Assembly (NCBI RefSeq): GCF_025685655.1
Contig: NZ_JAGSYG010000001.1
Span: forward strand, 248,001 to 312,000
DNA: 64,000 bases
Direction of reading: 5' to 3'
Source: Acidicapsa ligni
GTDB lineage: Bacteria > Acidobacteriota > Terriglobia > Terriglobales > Acidobacteriaceae
The notes under the pieces are model-generated. The model was not told where the DNA came from. It was given only the letters and a program-made list of their open reading frames with translations, and ran no database searches. A program made the translations under genes and the position numbers. Positions 44,099-53,949 of the stretch are shown piece by piece; positions within the stretch are counted from its first letter, which is position 1, and each line of letters begins with the position of its first letter.

Positions 44099-45838
44099 TC
44101 AGGGTTTGGAGCAGCTACGTCTTCCTGACTGTATCTCCCGCAAGAGTACCTTGGCTGATTCATGGTCCGGAGAAAATTGTAGAATTCTGTTTAGAGTGCG
44201 CAATGCTGCCTCCCGCTGGCCGACGCCACACTCCACAATTGCCAGGTTCATTCCGGCGCGCAATTCCACTGGGTCGTCTTGAAAAGCCTGCTGCCAGAGA
44301 TCGATTGCCGTGCCGTATTTCTTCTCTCCAGCTTTGAGAAGCGCGAGATTTCCCGCGGCAAAAGCATCGTCGGCATCTGCCTTCAGTGCTAATCCGTACT
44401 CGCGTCCAGCTGCATCGTTATTCGCCGCGAGCTGATCCAAAAATCCAAGCTGATCGTGCAGCTCGTGATCGGTATCTGCTTCAGGATGCTTTTCTGCGCT
44501 CTGGAGTAACTCGTGTGCGCGCGTTGCCGCATCCCGATCCCCCCCTGCCGCCATCTGGGCATAGGCCAAACCGAGATCGCGTTCCGATACTTCGCTTCCG
44601 AGCATCGTTGCTCCAACAGCAACCAGAGGCCCTGTTTTAGCTGGAGGCACATATCCGCTCGCTGCAATGCGAAGAATACGGTGATCCGTCACCTGTTCAT
44701 GCGCAATGTCGTTCGATGTATTGCGAGACATGTGGCAGGAAACACAATCTACATTTTCTGGATGGTGGGTCTTCACAAATGTCGCGCCGCTGGCGGTTGC
44801 GCTTCCGCTTGCTCCATGACATTGGAGGCAGCGCGCCCGGTAGAATGCGATCCTCTCCGGCTGGCTCAACGTGTCCGTTGTACCATGCGGATCGTGGCAA
44901 CTGGTGCATGTCAGCTTGTCTCCTGCGCCACGCTTACACGCGCTTTGCAACAGGGCTTCCCACTGGCTTGTGGCGCGTCCACCTGAGCCTGCTTCAGCTT
45001 TGTGAACGAAGAAACTCGCGTAGTCAAAGATGCTTTCTCCTGGATGAAAATCCACCAGGCGTCTGCCTTGATGAACTATGGCTGCCTGCCCCTCCAGATG
45101 ACAGTTCAGGCAAATCGAATCCCGCTGCGCAGGTTTCAACTCGTTCAGATTTGTCATTGCCTGTTTTCCGCGCGAAGCTATATGCGATTCGGAGTTGCCG
45201 TGACATGCTTCGCACGTGATCCCGCCATGAAGGAATGGCACACTCGCATATTTGTTTCGCGCTTGCGGCAACGATGGTTGCGCCGATGAAGCATGGCAGC
45301 GCAGGCATCCAGGATCAACCGGAAGAGTCAACGGCATTTCGCTTGCAGTCAGATAATTGGGAGCCATGTCCCAGACCTGCTTCTTCGCGTACCAGTTAAT
45401 AGGAATCTCGAACCAGTAACCCTCGTCCTCGAAGAGATACGTTCGACCACGTTTGCCGGAGCCGAGAAAATACTTCAGCTCTCGTCGCCCTTGTAGTGCT
45501 TGCCCTGTCGAACCAGTTGTCGTGTCTCTCTCAAATGAGAGCCAGACACGCCTATCTTCTTCTGAGATTCGGTACGAGATGCCGGAGGCCGGATGCGTAA
45601 AACTCGCGGGCATAAAGCCATCTATCGCGAGTCCGCTGGCACGGGCCATCGGCGTAGTGCGATAGCGCTTGTAGATAGCCTGATGGCATTTGGCGCATGC
45701 CGCATTGGGATCGGTCAGTTGAAACGTCGCCGCATCGGATGAGATTTTGCCTGCGGAAACTGCCGAGGGCCAACCCATCGCGAGACAGGTTATCGCTATT
45801 CCGAGAAGAACAAATCCGAAGTGTTTTTTTGAGAACAG
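44099..45838 (-). CDS. Seven-heme cytochrome c with TPR domain, probable CTG start
   Basis: A 579-residue exported protein with seven CxxCH heme motifs (CAKCH, CLRCH, CEACH, CLNCH, CTSCH, CLQCH, CVSCH) and C-terminal TPR repeats. The first ATG is at 45778, but the frame reads upstream through a complete signal peptide (FSKKHFGFVLLGIAITCLA). That peptide begins at CTG 45838, with GGAG six bases before it and an in-frame stop just beyond. Starting at ATG would remove the export signal that c-type heme attachment needs. It follows the CRTAC gene on the same strand after 61 bases. Probable periplasmic electron-transfer protein; its partners are unknown. Confidence 0.85.
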   Translation of the reverse strand: MFSKKHFGFVLLGIAITCLAMGWPSAVSAGKISSDAATFQLTDPNAACAKCHQAIYKRYRTTPMARASGLAIDGFMPASFTHPASGISYRISEEDRRVWLSFERDTTTGSTGQALQGRRELKYFLGSGKRGRTYLFEDEGYWFEIPINWYAKKQVWDMAPNYLTASEMPLTLPVDPGCLRCHASSAQPSLPQARNKYASVPFLHGGITCEACHGNSESHIASRGKQAMTNLNELKPAQRDSICLNCHLEGQAAIVHQGRRLVDFHPGESIFDYASFFVHKAEAGSGGRATSQWEALLQSACKRGAGDKLTCTSCHDPHGTTDTLSQPERIAFYRARCLQCHGASGSATASGATFVKTHHPENVDCVSCHMSRNTSNDIAHEQVTDHRILRIAASGYVPPAKTGPLVAVGATMLGSEVSERDLGLAYAQMAAGGDRDAATRAHELLQSAEKHPEADTDHELHDQLGFLDQLAANNDAAGREYGLALKADADDAFAAGNLALLKAGEKKYGTAIDLWQQAFQDDPVELRAGMNLAIVECGVGQREAALRTLNRILQFSPDHESAKVLLREIQSGRRSCSKP

Positions 45839-45899
45839 GGTCTACTCCACGCGCTCTCGCTGCCATCCATACCGTATATCTATAACCCTTCTTCCTGCA

Positions 45900-47804
45900 T
45901 CAGCTTTTCTTCTTTTCTCCAAACGAGTCTGTCTTCAATATCTTCCCGCCTTCCTGGATGACAAACAGCTTGTTCACCTCAAGATCCTTCAATATATCTA
46001 CAGCTCCAGACGGCCACCTAATCTCCAGCACATCGACTTTCCTCGCCTGATCCAAACCAAAATGCACACGGAGATCGTTCTGCGAATAGTAACTTCCACC
46101 GGAGCGCACTTCATCTATCTGGACCATCGGCTTCGTTGCCTTTGGGTCAGTCTGCGCAGTCACCATGAGTCGCGCGCCAATACCTGCACGATTGCTCTTC
46201 GTCCCTACTGTGCGCACCTTGATCCAGTTGCGATTCCGAGTGGTGTCGTCCGTCCAATTGCAGCGCAGTAGCTGCGGACTGCTGTTGACGCAGTTCACCA
46301 CCACATCCATGCGCCCGTCGTTGTCATAATCGCCAAAGGCGCAACCACGTGCAGCCGCTGCATCGGTTATGCCGCTTCCTCCAAGTTTCGTTACTTCTTC
46401 GAACTGACCATTTCTCAGGTTGCGATAGAGATACTTGTGTTCGGCATAAGGAGCATCGATGTGCGTTCCATCTACCTCTGGATAGACGTGTCCATTGGAG
46501 ATCAAAATGTCAGGCCAGCCATCGTTATCCATATCGAGAAAGCCGACGCCCCATCCAAGATAGCGTGTGTTGATTCCAAGGCCGGATAGATAAGTATGAT
46601 CTTCAAACGTTCCATCGCCTAAGTTGAGATACAACGAATCGGTATCTCCGGCGAAGTTGGTTTTGACGATATCCAGGAGTCCGTCGCGATTGAAATCTCC
46701 AAGCGATACGCCCATGCCCGCTTGCGGCTTGCCATCGGGAGAGTATGCAATTCCGGCTTCAATTGCTACATCCTTGAATGTGCCGTCTTTTTGATTTTGA
46801 TAATAGGTGGCGGCAGTTGAATCGTTCGCGACATAAATATCCGGCCAGCCATCGTTGTCGATATCACCGACTGCAACGGAGAGAGCGTATGTTCCGATAG
46901 TGTCCCACATACCTGCTTTTTGACTGACGTCGGTAAAGGTGCCGTCACCGTTGTTGTGATAGAGCAGATTTTTTCCACCCTCCAAACCCGGCGGCCCGCA
47001 AGCGACAGTGATGCCCTTGTAAGCGCACCCGGCATCCTCGGGCAGAGGCGCTGTCTTTAAATCAAAATCAATGTAGTTGCCGACAAACAGGTCGAGATGC
47101 CCGTCCTTGTCGTAATCAAGAAAAGCGCAACCGGAATTCCATCGCAACTTAGACTGCAACAATCCAGCTTCTTTGGTGACGTCGGTAAAGGTGCCATTGC
47201 CGTTGTTTTTATAGAGCGCATTCTGACCGTAATAACTGATGAATAAATCATTCCATCCATCGTTGTTATAGTCCCCGACGCAACAGCCCTGTCCCCATCC
47301 GGAACGCCCCAGCCCGGACTTTGCCGTTACATCGGTAAAGGTGCCGTCGCGGTTGTTTTTGAAGAGATGACAGACCGGCTCCTGCCCTTTGGGAAAGCCT
47401 TCCAGACGCCAGCCGTTCACCAGAAAGATATCGAGCCAATCGTCATGGTCGTAGTCGAAGAAAGCTACGCCGCAGCCCGTGGTCTCCAACAGATATTTGT
47501 TCTTATGCTCGCCGCCGTAGATGGTCTTTGTTGTCAGCCCGGACTCTTTGGCCACATCGACAAAACTGAGCCCCAGCGGTGTACCGGCTATGGGAGAATT
47601 CAATCCGCCGGGAGCAGCCTTCGCCTGTGCTTCGTAGCCCGGACGCGCCATTCCGGCTGCGGGCTTTTGCTCAACGGCCTGCCCAAGTGCCGGACGCGCC
47701 AGGTGCAACACATCTTCCAGCGAAAGCACCAACGCAGTTCGCGACAGTGACTTTAGAAATCCTCTTCGCGACCAATCCTGCGACCCATCGTGTGAAAGGG
47801 GCAA
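45900..47804 (-). CDS. CRTAC1-family protein, Tat-exported (FG-GAP repeats, ASPIC/UnbV)
   Basis: A 634-residue protein with a twin-arginine-type signal (SRRGFLK, about 12-18, then a hydrophobic stretch). Multiple FG-GAP/VCBS repeats with calcium-binding DxDxDG-like loops follow (for example FFDYDHDDWLDIFLVNG, DYNNDGWNDLF; about 75-480). A C-terminal ASPIC/UnbV domain ends the protein (about 530-610, IRWPSGAVDIL). The start is TTG 47804, with GAGGAG seven bases upstream; the nearest ATG is out of frame. Such proteins form extracytoplasmic beta-propellers of unknown function. It is upstream of the multiheme cytochrome gene and probably co-transcribed. Confidence 0.9.
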   Translation of the reverse strand: MPLSHDGSQDWSRRGFLKSLSRTALVLSLEDVLHLARPALGQAVEQKPAAGMARPGYEAQAKAAPGGLNSPIAGTPLGLSFVDVAKESGLTTKTIYGGEHKNKYLLETTGCGVAFFDYDHDDWLDIFLVNGWRLEGFPKGQEPVCHLFKNNRDGTFTDVTAKSGLGRSGWGQGCCVGDYNNDGWNDLFISYYGQNALYKNNGNGTFTDVTKEAGLLQSKLRWNSGCAFLDYDKDGHLDLFVGNYIDFDLKTAPLPEDAGCAYKGITVACGPPGLEGGKNLLYHNNGDGTFTDVSQKAGMWDTIGTYALSVAVGDIDNDGWPDIYVANDSTAATYYQNQKDGTFKDVAIEAGIAYSPDGKPQAGMGVSLGDFNRDGLLDIVKTNFAGDTDSLYLNLGDGTFEDHTYLSGLGINTRYLGWGVGFLDMDNDGWPDILISNGHVYPEVDGTHIDAPYAEHKYLYRNLRNGQFEEVTKLGGSGITDAAAARGCAFGDYDNDGRMDVVVNCVNSSPQLLRCNWTDDTTRNRNWIKVRTVGTKSNRAGIGARLMVTAQTDPKATKPMVQIDEVRSGGSYYSQNDLRVHFGLDQARKVDVLEIRWPSGAVDILKDLEVNKLFVIQEGGKILKTDSFGEKKKS

Positions 47805-47941
47805 ACCATATCTCCTCGTGCGTCACGGATTCCTGGACCGATCTGCACGCATCGAAGTATATATCCACCTCGCTCTGCGTCAGGTTCTCCACCGCAAGCC
47901 TCCGCCATAAGATGGAGAGGATTTACGGAGAGCATTCGCGG

Positions 47942-48928
47942 CTAAAGCACTCGCGCTGCTTCTTTCGCGAAGTAGGTCACGATGAAATCCGCACCGGCGC
48001 GGCGTATTCCCACCAGAGACTCCAGCATGGCGCGCTCCGGCTCCAGCCAGCCCCGGGCAAAGGCCGCCTGCAGCATCGAATATTCTCCTGACACCTGGTA
48101 GGCGCCCATCGGCACATCGTATCGTTCCCGCGCGGCGCGAATCACGTCCAAGTAGGGCATTGCCGGCTTCATGAGAATCATGTCGGCGCCTTCGCCGAGA
48201 TCCTGCTCAATCTCTCGCATTGCCTCGCGAATGTTAGCTCCATCCATCTGATAGCTGCGCCGGTCGCCGAACTGCGGAGCCGAATCTGCAGCCTCACGAA
48301 ACGGTCCATAAAATGCCGATGCAAACTTGGAGGCATAGCTCAGAATTGGCGTCTGCTCCAGTTCATCGTCATCCAGTGCGCGGCGAATTTCAGCGACACG
48401 TCCATCCATCATGTCGCTTGGCGCAACGATATCCGCTCCAGCCCTGGCAAGACTTGCCGCCGTCCGGCCCAGCACATCGACCGAGGCATCATTTTCGACC
48501 TCATAGCCGTCGCTTGTTTCGGTCACGATGCCGCAGTGCCCGTGGCTGGTGTATTCGCAGAGACACACATCGGCGATCAGAACCAGTTTTTTCGAGGCGG
48601 ACGTAGCCTTCAATGCTCGCAGACCGCTCTGCACGATCCCGGAATCGTCCCACGCGCCTGTCGCCGCTTCGTCCTTCGTTTCCGGAAGCCCAAACAGCAG
48701 AAGGCCGCCCACTCCTAGCTGCGCGGCTTCTTCCGCTTCTTTCACTGCTTCATCAATCGACAGGTTGAAGACACCGGGCATGGAGCTGATTTCGCGCCGT
48801 ACGCCCTCGCCCGGACACAGAAACAACGGATAGATCAACTGGCCTGGTTCTAGCCTGGTCTCGCGTACCAACTGCCGCAAAGCCTCGGTGCGCCGCGTTC
48901 TCCGCATACGGATCAAAGGAAATTCCAT
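47942..48928 (-). CDS. hemB: Porphobilinogen synthase
   Basis: Delta-aminolevulinate dehydratase, which joins two 5-aminolevulinate molecules into porphobilinogen in heme synthesis. The 328-residue protein has the zinc-type Cys cluster [14 protein letters not shown], the Schiff-base lysines in [15 protein letters not shown] and [12 protein letters not shown], and the C-terminal [13 protein letters not shown]. Length and motifs are standard. Heme demand in the neighbourhood is clear (seven-heme cytochrome, truncated haemoglobin, DyP peroxidase), though linkage is only positional. Its 3' end lies 137 bases from the CRTAC start on the same strand. Confidence 0.96.
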   Translation of the reverse strand: MEFPLIRMRRTRRTEALRQLVRETRLEPGQLIYPLFLCPGEGVRREISSMPGVFNLSIDEAVKEAEEAAQLGVGGLLLFGLPETKDEAATGAWDDSGIVQSGLRALKATSASKKLVLIADVCLCEYTSHGHCGIVTETSDGYEVENDASVDVLGRTAASLARAGADIVAPSDMMDGRVAEIRRALDDDELEQTPILSYASKFASAFYGPFREAADSAPQFGDRRSYQMDGANIREAMREIEQDLGEGADMILMKPAMPYLDVIRAARERYDVPMGAYQVSGEYSMLQAAFARGWLEPERAMLESLVGIRRAGADFIVTYFAKEAARVL

Positions 48929-49009
48929 ACTCCGATTCTATCCTTCGATCCGCGACGGTTACCTAAACGGCGACCCTGGCCTGAGTGCCTGCTATCGGAT
49001 GACCGGTCG

Positions 49010-49558
49010 TTATCCTTGAGCCATCGCCTCATATCCAGCCGCGTTGGATGTGTTCAGCAGCACGATGAGCGTCCATATCCCTATCGCCGTTCCCAGGGGA
49101 AAACTAAACAGCGAGAAGAAAGCGGCGACAATCGCCACCCAACGTCCCCAGGGAGCCTTTTGCCGTAGTCCTACTCCGGCTGCAACCGCCAACCCGGCTC
49201 GGAGAGCCAATGCTACCCAGCCCAGCCGGACGAAGAACAGCGGCATGCCTGGGCCGTTGAAAAATTCATGTAAACGACTGTGCCCGTGATCGAAGCCAGA
49301 GAACGGGCCATGAGCCCAGTTTCCCATCCATCCGCCAAGAAAAGCTTCGGCAAAAAACAGCCCGATCACCCCAAAGAAAATCATGAGTCCGGCATACAAC
49401 AACCAGCCAACCGACAGCGCATTGAAGCGCCGCTCCAGGTAGCTCAGGTTCGGAACAGGGATGATTCCCGGTTGCACGTCTACTACGTTTGTCCGCCCAC
49501 ACTGAGGGCAAAAAGCCTGTCCCGCGACTAAAGCCTGTCCACATCCACCGCAATACAT
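49010..49558 (-). CDS. Zinc-ribbon membrane protein of unknown function
   Basis: A 182-residue protein starting at ATG 49558, with GGAGG five bases upstream. An N-terminal zinc ribbon (MYCGGCGQALVAGQAFCPQC, two CxxC knuckles) is followed by three or four membrane helices (about 45-70, 105-130, 140-175). A His/Gly-rich loop (GPFSGFDHGHSRLHEF) lies between the first helices. Such zinc-ribbon integral proteins are common but uncharacterised. No operon partner is evident. Confidence 0.8.
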   Translation of the reverse strand: MYCGGCGQALVAGQAFCPQCGRTNVVDVQPGIIPVPNLSYLERRFNALSVGWLLYAGLMIFFGVIGLFFAEAFLGGWMGNWAHGPFSGFDHGHSRLHEFFNGPGMPLFFVRLGWVALALRAGLAVAAGVGLRQKAPWGRWVAIVAAFFSLFSFPLGTAIGIWTLIVLLNTSNAAGYEAMAQG

Positions 49559-49663
49559 AAGCGCCTCCAACCCTTCCGGCACTAAAACCTAATTTCCGGC
49601 TAACGATAGGTACGCGCTCTCCATCTTTCTTGTTCCATAATCCATACTTTGCCCCTGGCTTAA

Positions 49664-50083
49664 TCAGGATCCAACTTTTGAGGGGATGATGCCCAGTCCG
49701 CCCTGCCGCGCAGCAATCGCCCGCTGAAAAGTCTCCGCAATTCGGCGAGATTTCGTCACAAAAAGCGCGGCATGTGCGGGCACAAGCTGCTCCGATGCAG
49801 TTTCAGCAAAGAGCGCCAGCCACCGCTCAAAATGCTCACGATTCAGTTTCGGCAGCCTCAGGTGTGTTTCCAGTGGATTGCCTTTAAAAGAGCCTGTGCC
49901 CAGCATGGATGAGGCCCAGAAATCCTTCAGCAGGGCGAGATGCGCGGGCCAGTCCTCCACCTCCTGCAGGAAGATTGGACCAATCAATGGATCGAGCTGG
50001 ACCTTGCCATAAAACACGTCTACAAGGTTATCGATCTCGGCCAGTGTGATCTGCGGCGTTGAATCTGCGGATAGATTACTCAT
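49664..50083 (-). CDS. Group III truncated haemoglobin
   Basis: Globin of 139 residues from ATG 50083 (MSNLSADST). It matches the group III truncated haemoglobin pattern: LVDVFYGKVQLDPLIGPIF, the Trp in WPAHLALLKDFWASSMLG, and LNREHFERWLALF with the probable proximal His. Possible roles are oxygen or nitric-oxide chemistry. The frame continues to 50161, but the upstream part has no globin similarity. It is divergent from mutS2, whose start lies 122 bases away, so the gap must contain both promoters. Confidence 0.85.
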   Translation of the reverse strand: MSNLSADSTPQITLAEIDNLVDVFYGKVQLDPLIGPIFLQEVEDWPAHLALLKDFWASSMLGTGSFKGNPLETHLRLPKLNREHFERWLALFAETASEQLVPAHAALFVTKSRRIAETFQRAIAARQGGLGIIPSKVGS

Positions 50084-50204
50084 ACTTAACAAGATGCGCT
50101 CCCCAGGCTCCTGGTGACAGAAATCCTGCGCCGGTCTGTCTTCTGCAACGATAGATTGCACTTGTAATACAGGCTCTTCGCATACCAGCTACGATAGTTA
50201 CAGT

Positions 50205-52718
50205 ATGCCGCCGCCTGACACACATCCAGATTTCCCACTCGCTTCCCTGCTCGATCCCATCCCCGCACCCGTTACTCACCTCGATGCGCACTCTCTGGAG
50301 TGGAAGCCGTTTCTCACGTTGCTGGCAACCTACTCCGCATCGCGACCGGGACGCACATGGATCGAGGCGCTGACTCCCTCGACGGATCCAGCCTGGATTG
50401 AGCGGCAGCATCAACTGATCGTTGAACTTCGCAGCCTGCTCAACTCCGCGGTGAGCATCCCGCTAGGCGGCCTGTTCGATCCGACACAACTCGCGGCCAA
50501 ATCCCAGATACCCTCCGCGGCGATGGAACCGGAAGAGCTTCAGGCCATTGGCCGGCTGGCGAACGATATCGGCGCCTGGCAGGCAATCATGCGCAACCCG
50601 CCCGCCAGCGCTGCGAATGTCATCTTCGGGCTGCAGGATGCCAGCTCCGCACTCACCGTCGATCTGCGTCCACTCGCGGAATCCATCGACCGCAAGCTGC
50701 TGCCCGATGGCACTCTTGCTGACGATGCCAGCCCTGAGCTTTCCCGCATTCGCAATGACCAGCAGCGCCAGCAGAGAGTCATCGAAGAATCCCTGCGCTC
50801 GGCCCTGCGTAAGCTCTCCACCGATGGCCATACCCAGGACGATCTGATCACGATTCGCGGCGATCGCTTCGTCATCCCAGTCAAATCCGAGCAGAAGCGG
50901 CGCGTATCCGGAGTCGTTCACGGAGCCAGTTCGTCCGGCCAAACAGTGTATGTCGAACCGCTCGAAACGATTGAGCAGAACAACGAGCTCGTTCGCCTTC
51001 TCGAAGAAGAGCAGGCTGAGATTCATCGGATCTTCGTTGCCCTCACGCGTCTCGTGGGCGGTTACGCCGAACAACTCGTGGCCGGTGCGCGCGTTCTGGC
51101 CCTGGTTGATTCTCTACAGGCACGTGCCCGTTTCAGCATGGACTACGACTGCGTTCGCCCTGTCTTTTCAGTCGATCCGGCTACTGCTGTTTTCCGTCTT
51201 GAATCCGCTCGACATCCACTCCTGGAGAAACGGCTTCGCGCCTCCGGCGGCAGCATCGTCCCTCTGACACTTCAGCTTGAGTCATCGGCACGACAACTCA
51301 TCATCTCCGGCCCGAACACCGGCGGCAAAACAGTTACCCTCAAGACCACGGCGCTGCTCGCCATCATGGCCCAGGCTGGAATCCCTGTTCCTGCAACAGC
51401 GGCCACGCAGCCTGTCTTCACTGCATTCCTTGCGGACATCGGCGATGCTCAGTCCATCGAACAGGCCCTCTCGACCTTCTCCGCACACATCACGAATATC
51501 GATCGTCTATCGCGCCTGGCCACGCCATCTGCGCTGGTTCTTTTGGACGAGCTCGGTTCGGCCACGGACCCCGATGAAGGCTCTGCGCTGGCCGTGGCGA
51601 TTGCCGCCTACTTCCTCGGCTCCGGAGCATGGTCACTCATCTCCACGCACCATACGTCGTTGAAAGTCTATGCAGCGAATACACGCGGTGTCGTCAACGC
51701 AGCGGCCGGTGTGGACGAGCTGACACTGGCCCCCAACTACCAGCTTCGCCTTGGTGTTCCGGGAGCTTCCGCGGGCATCCAGACCGCCGAACGGCTCGGC
51801 CTCAACCTGGATATTATTCGCGCTGCGCACGACCGGCTCGGCACCCAGCAGGTAGATATCGCACGGTTCCTTCAGAGCCTGCATACGCAACTCGTTGAGC
51901 TTGAGGCAGAACGCAAAGCTGCCCGCGCTGAGCAGTACAGCCTCAACCAGGAACGCGCACGCCTCGCTCGTGAAGGCGACGTCGAACTCAAAAAGCGCAC
52001 ACGCGAACTGGAACTAAAGCTTGGCTCTCTGCTGAAGGATTTCGAATTTCAGATGCGCCAGGCAGTTGCCGCAATCGATGATCGCACCGCTCAGCTCAAG
52101 CTCTCCAAGGAGTCTGAGCGCCGCATCCAGCGCCTGCGCCGGGACTTCGAAGAGCAGTTCAATTCGACGGTTGTCGCGCATAAATCAGGGGCGGACGTCG
52201 GCGATCCGAATGCCCAGCCTCACGTCGTGCGAAACATAGCGATCGGCGACCAGGTGCGCATCAAGAGCATGAACAAGATCGGCACCGTCGCGCGGGAAGT
52301 GGAAAAGGATCTCTATGAAATCTCACTCGGCGCGTTGAAAATGCGCATCAAGCGCGACGATATCGCCGAAGTGGTCAATCCGAACAAAGCCGATCAGAAG
52401 CAGACTCCTCTGAGCGCCGTCGCGCGGCAAAAGGGCGTTCGCGTAACCGTGACCAGCAGCGGATCGGAGGATATGAAGTCCGAGATCAACCTCATCGGTC
52501 ATACCGTGGATGAGGCGACACACGAGTTGGAGAAGTATCTCGATCAGGCATTCCTCGCTGGCCTGCCGACCGTTCGCGTGATTCATGGCACCGGCATGGG
52601 CATTCTGCGGCGCGCTTTGCGCGAGTTCCTCCGCACTCATCCGCACGTCGCTTCCATCCAGGAGCCTACCCACCAGGAAGGTGGTGCCGGTGCTACCACC
52701 GTTACCCTCCGCCAGTAG
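50205..52718 (+). CDS. mutS2: MutS2 family DNA-binding ATPase/endonuclease
   Basis: An 837-residue MutS2. The N-terminal core and lever lead to an ATPase domain with Walker A GPNTGGKT (about 368) and Walker B LVLLDELGSATDPDEG. A coiled-coil (about 560-650, rich in Glu/Arg/Lys) follows, and then a C-terminal Smr nuclease domain (about 760-837, LIGHTVDEATHELEKYL and VRVIHGTGMGILR). MutS2 proteins suppress recombination or rescue collided ribosomes. No mutL is nearby, as expected for MutS2. The first ATG at 50205 is used; the N-terminus is proline-rich and slightly long. Confidence 0.95.
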   Translation: MPPPDTHPDFPLASLLDPIPAPVTHLDAHSLEWKPFLTLLATYSASRPGRTWIEALTPSTDPAWIERQHQLIVELRSLLNSAVSIPLGGLFDPTQLAAKSQIPSAAMEPEELQAIGRLANDIGAWQAIMRNPPASAANVIFGLQDASSALTVDLRPLAESIDRKLLPDGTLADDASPELSRIRNDQQRQQRVIEESLRSALRKLSTDGHTQDDLITIRGDRFVIPVKSEQKRRVSGVVHGASSSGQTVYVEPLETIEQNNELVRLLEEEQAEIHRIFVALTRLVGGYAEQLVAGARVLALVDSLQARARFSMDYDCVRPVFSVDPATAVFRLESARHPLLEKRLRASGGSIVPLTLQLESSARQLIISGPNTGGKTVTLKTTALLAIMAQAGIPVPATAATQPVFTAFLADIGDAQSIEQALSTFSAHITNIDRLSRLATPSALVLLDELGSATDPDEGSALAVAIAAYFLGSGAWSLISTHHTSLKVYAANTRGVVNAAAGVDELTLAPNYQLRLGVPGASAGIQTAERLGLNLDIIRAAHDRLGTQQVDIARFLQSLHTQLVELEAERKAARAEQYSLNQERARLAREGDVELKKRTRELELKLGSLLKDFEFQMRQAVAAIDDRTAQLKLSKESERRIQRLRRDFEEQFNSTVVAHKSGADVGDPNAQPHVVRNIAIGDQVRIKSMNKIGTVAREVEKDLYEISLGALKMRIKRDDIAEVVNPNKADQKQTPLSAVARQKGVRVTVTSSGSEDMKSEINLIGHTVDEATHELEKYLDQAFLAGLPTVRVIHGTGMGILRRALREFLRTHPHVASIQEPTHQEGGAGATTVTLRQ

Positions 52719-52856
52719 GTCTGGTCCACCTGCCTCACCCACGATTTCTAAAATGCCGCGATTGGACAGGCATCTATAGAAATCCGCTGTCAGATGTTAC
52801 GTTGAATCAGAGCGCAATCCGCTCCCACCGTCGCCAGATCAATCCATGAGGCCTCA

Positions 52857-53933
52857 GTGAAAACCACCACTAAGCTCAATAATATTCAGTTGTTGCGTGC
52901 GTTTGCAGCGGTTGCTGTGGTTGTGTTTCATACCGGCTTTGCATTTCCTAGCATGCGCCCGTTCGGCTCGTTTGGTGTGGATGTATTCTTTGTCATCAGC
53001 GGCTACATCATGGCCCGCATCCTTGACCCGGCGAGTGACTCCAGCAGCGATTTCTTCTTCCGCCGCCGCGTTTTGCGCATCGTACCGCCATACTGGTTCT
53101 TTACGTTGCTTCTCTTCCTGGCGTCGCTGTGTATTCCCCAACTGATGGGCTCAACTCGCGCCGACGGCTTCGATCTTGTCAGAAGCCTCCTGTTCATTCC
53201 TTTTACCAAGGGAAGCGGCCTTATCCAGCCCCTGTTGTTCATCGGCTGGAGTCTTAATTACGAGATGTATTTCTATCTCACCCTGGCCATAGGATTACTC
53301 ATTTACAAGCGCTATGCGGTTTGGATTGGCTCATTCCTCGTCATCGCGGTCATGCTCGTCTCCGCCCATTTCGCCGCACAAAGCGTGGCTGCCCAGTTTT
53401 ATTCACGTGAGATCGTTCTGGAATTCATCCTCGGCATTCTCAGCTATTACCTCTGCCGCGCATTCCCTGATCACGTTGCGCGGAGGATTCGCTGGCCTTC
53501 TTTGATCGTGTGTATTGCCGCCGCATTGCAATTGATCGCGATTCAAGGGATTTTCCCGCCGTTGCGTCCTCATTTGCCTCTGGAGCGTGTTCTGACGCTG
53601 GGTATCCCCTCCTTCTTACTCGTTGTGAGCGCGAGCCTGCTGTCTCAGGGCAAATGGGATACAAAGTTTGCTTCGCTGGTTCTTATCGGCGACGCAAGTT
53701 ACATCCTCTATCTTGTCCATCCTTATTGCGAATACTCAATTGGACGGACCCTGGGGAAATACCACGACTGGTTGAAACTCGATTCCGTGTGGAGAGCTTT
53801 GATTCTCGTTACGGTCTCCATTCTCGTGGCAGTGCTGATCCATCTCTACGCCGAAGGCCCGGCCGTTCGCTTCCTCAACCGCAACTTTGGCGGTAAGCGG
53901 AAATCTGTCGAGTTCATCACACCGGCCGCCTAA
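52857..53933 (+). CDS. Acyltransferase 3 family membrane protein
   Basis: OafA/YrhL-type O-acyltransferase of 358 residues with about ten membrane helices. The first-loop signature is NIQLLRAFAAVAVVVFHTGF with the conserved His, followed by FGVDVFFVISGYIMA and FFRRRVLRIVPPYW. These enzymes acylate sugars of polysaccharides or lipids. The start is GTG 52857, with GAGG about six to nine bases upstream. The C-terminus ends with a basic tail. folK follows within 20 bases on the same strand; no polysaccharide genes are nearby, so the acceptor is unknown. Confidence 0.9.
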   Translation: MKTTTKLNNIQLLRAFAAVAVVVFHTGFAFPSMRPFGSFGVDVFFVISGYIMARILDPASDSSSDFFFRRRVLRIVPPYWFFTLLLFLASLCIPQLMGSTRADGFDLVRSLLFIPFTKGSGLIQPLLFIGWSLNYEMYFYLTLAIGLLIYKRYAVWIGSFLVIAVMLVSAHFAAQSVAAQFYSREIVLEFILGILSYYLCRAFPDHVARRIRWPSLIVCIAAALQLIAIQGIFPPLRPHLPLERVLTLGIPSFLLVVSASLLSQGKWDTKFASLVLIGDASYILYLVHPYCEYSIGRTLGKYHDWLKLDSVWRALILVTVSILVAVLIHLYAEGPAVRFLNRNFGGKRKSVEFITPAA

Positions 53934-53949
53934 GCTCTCGCACCAGATC

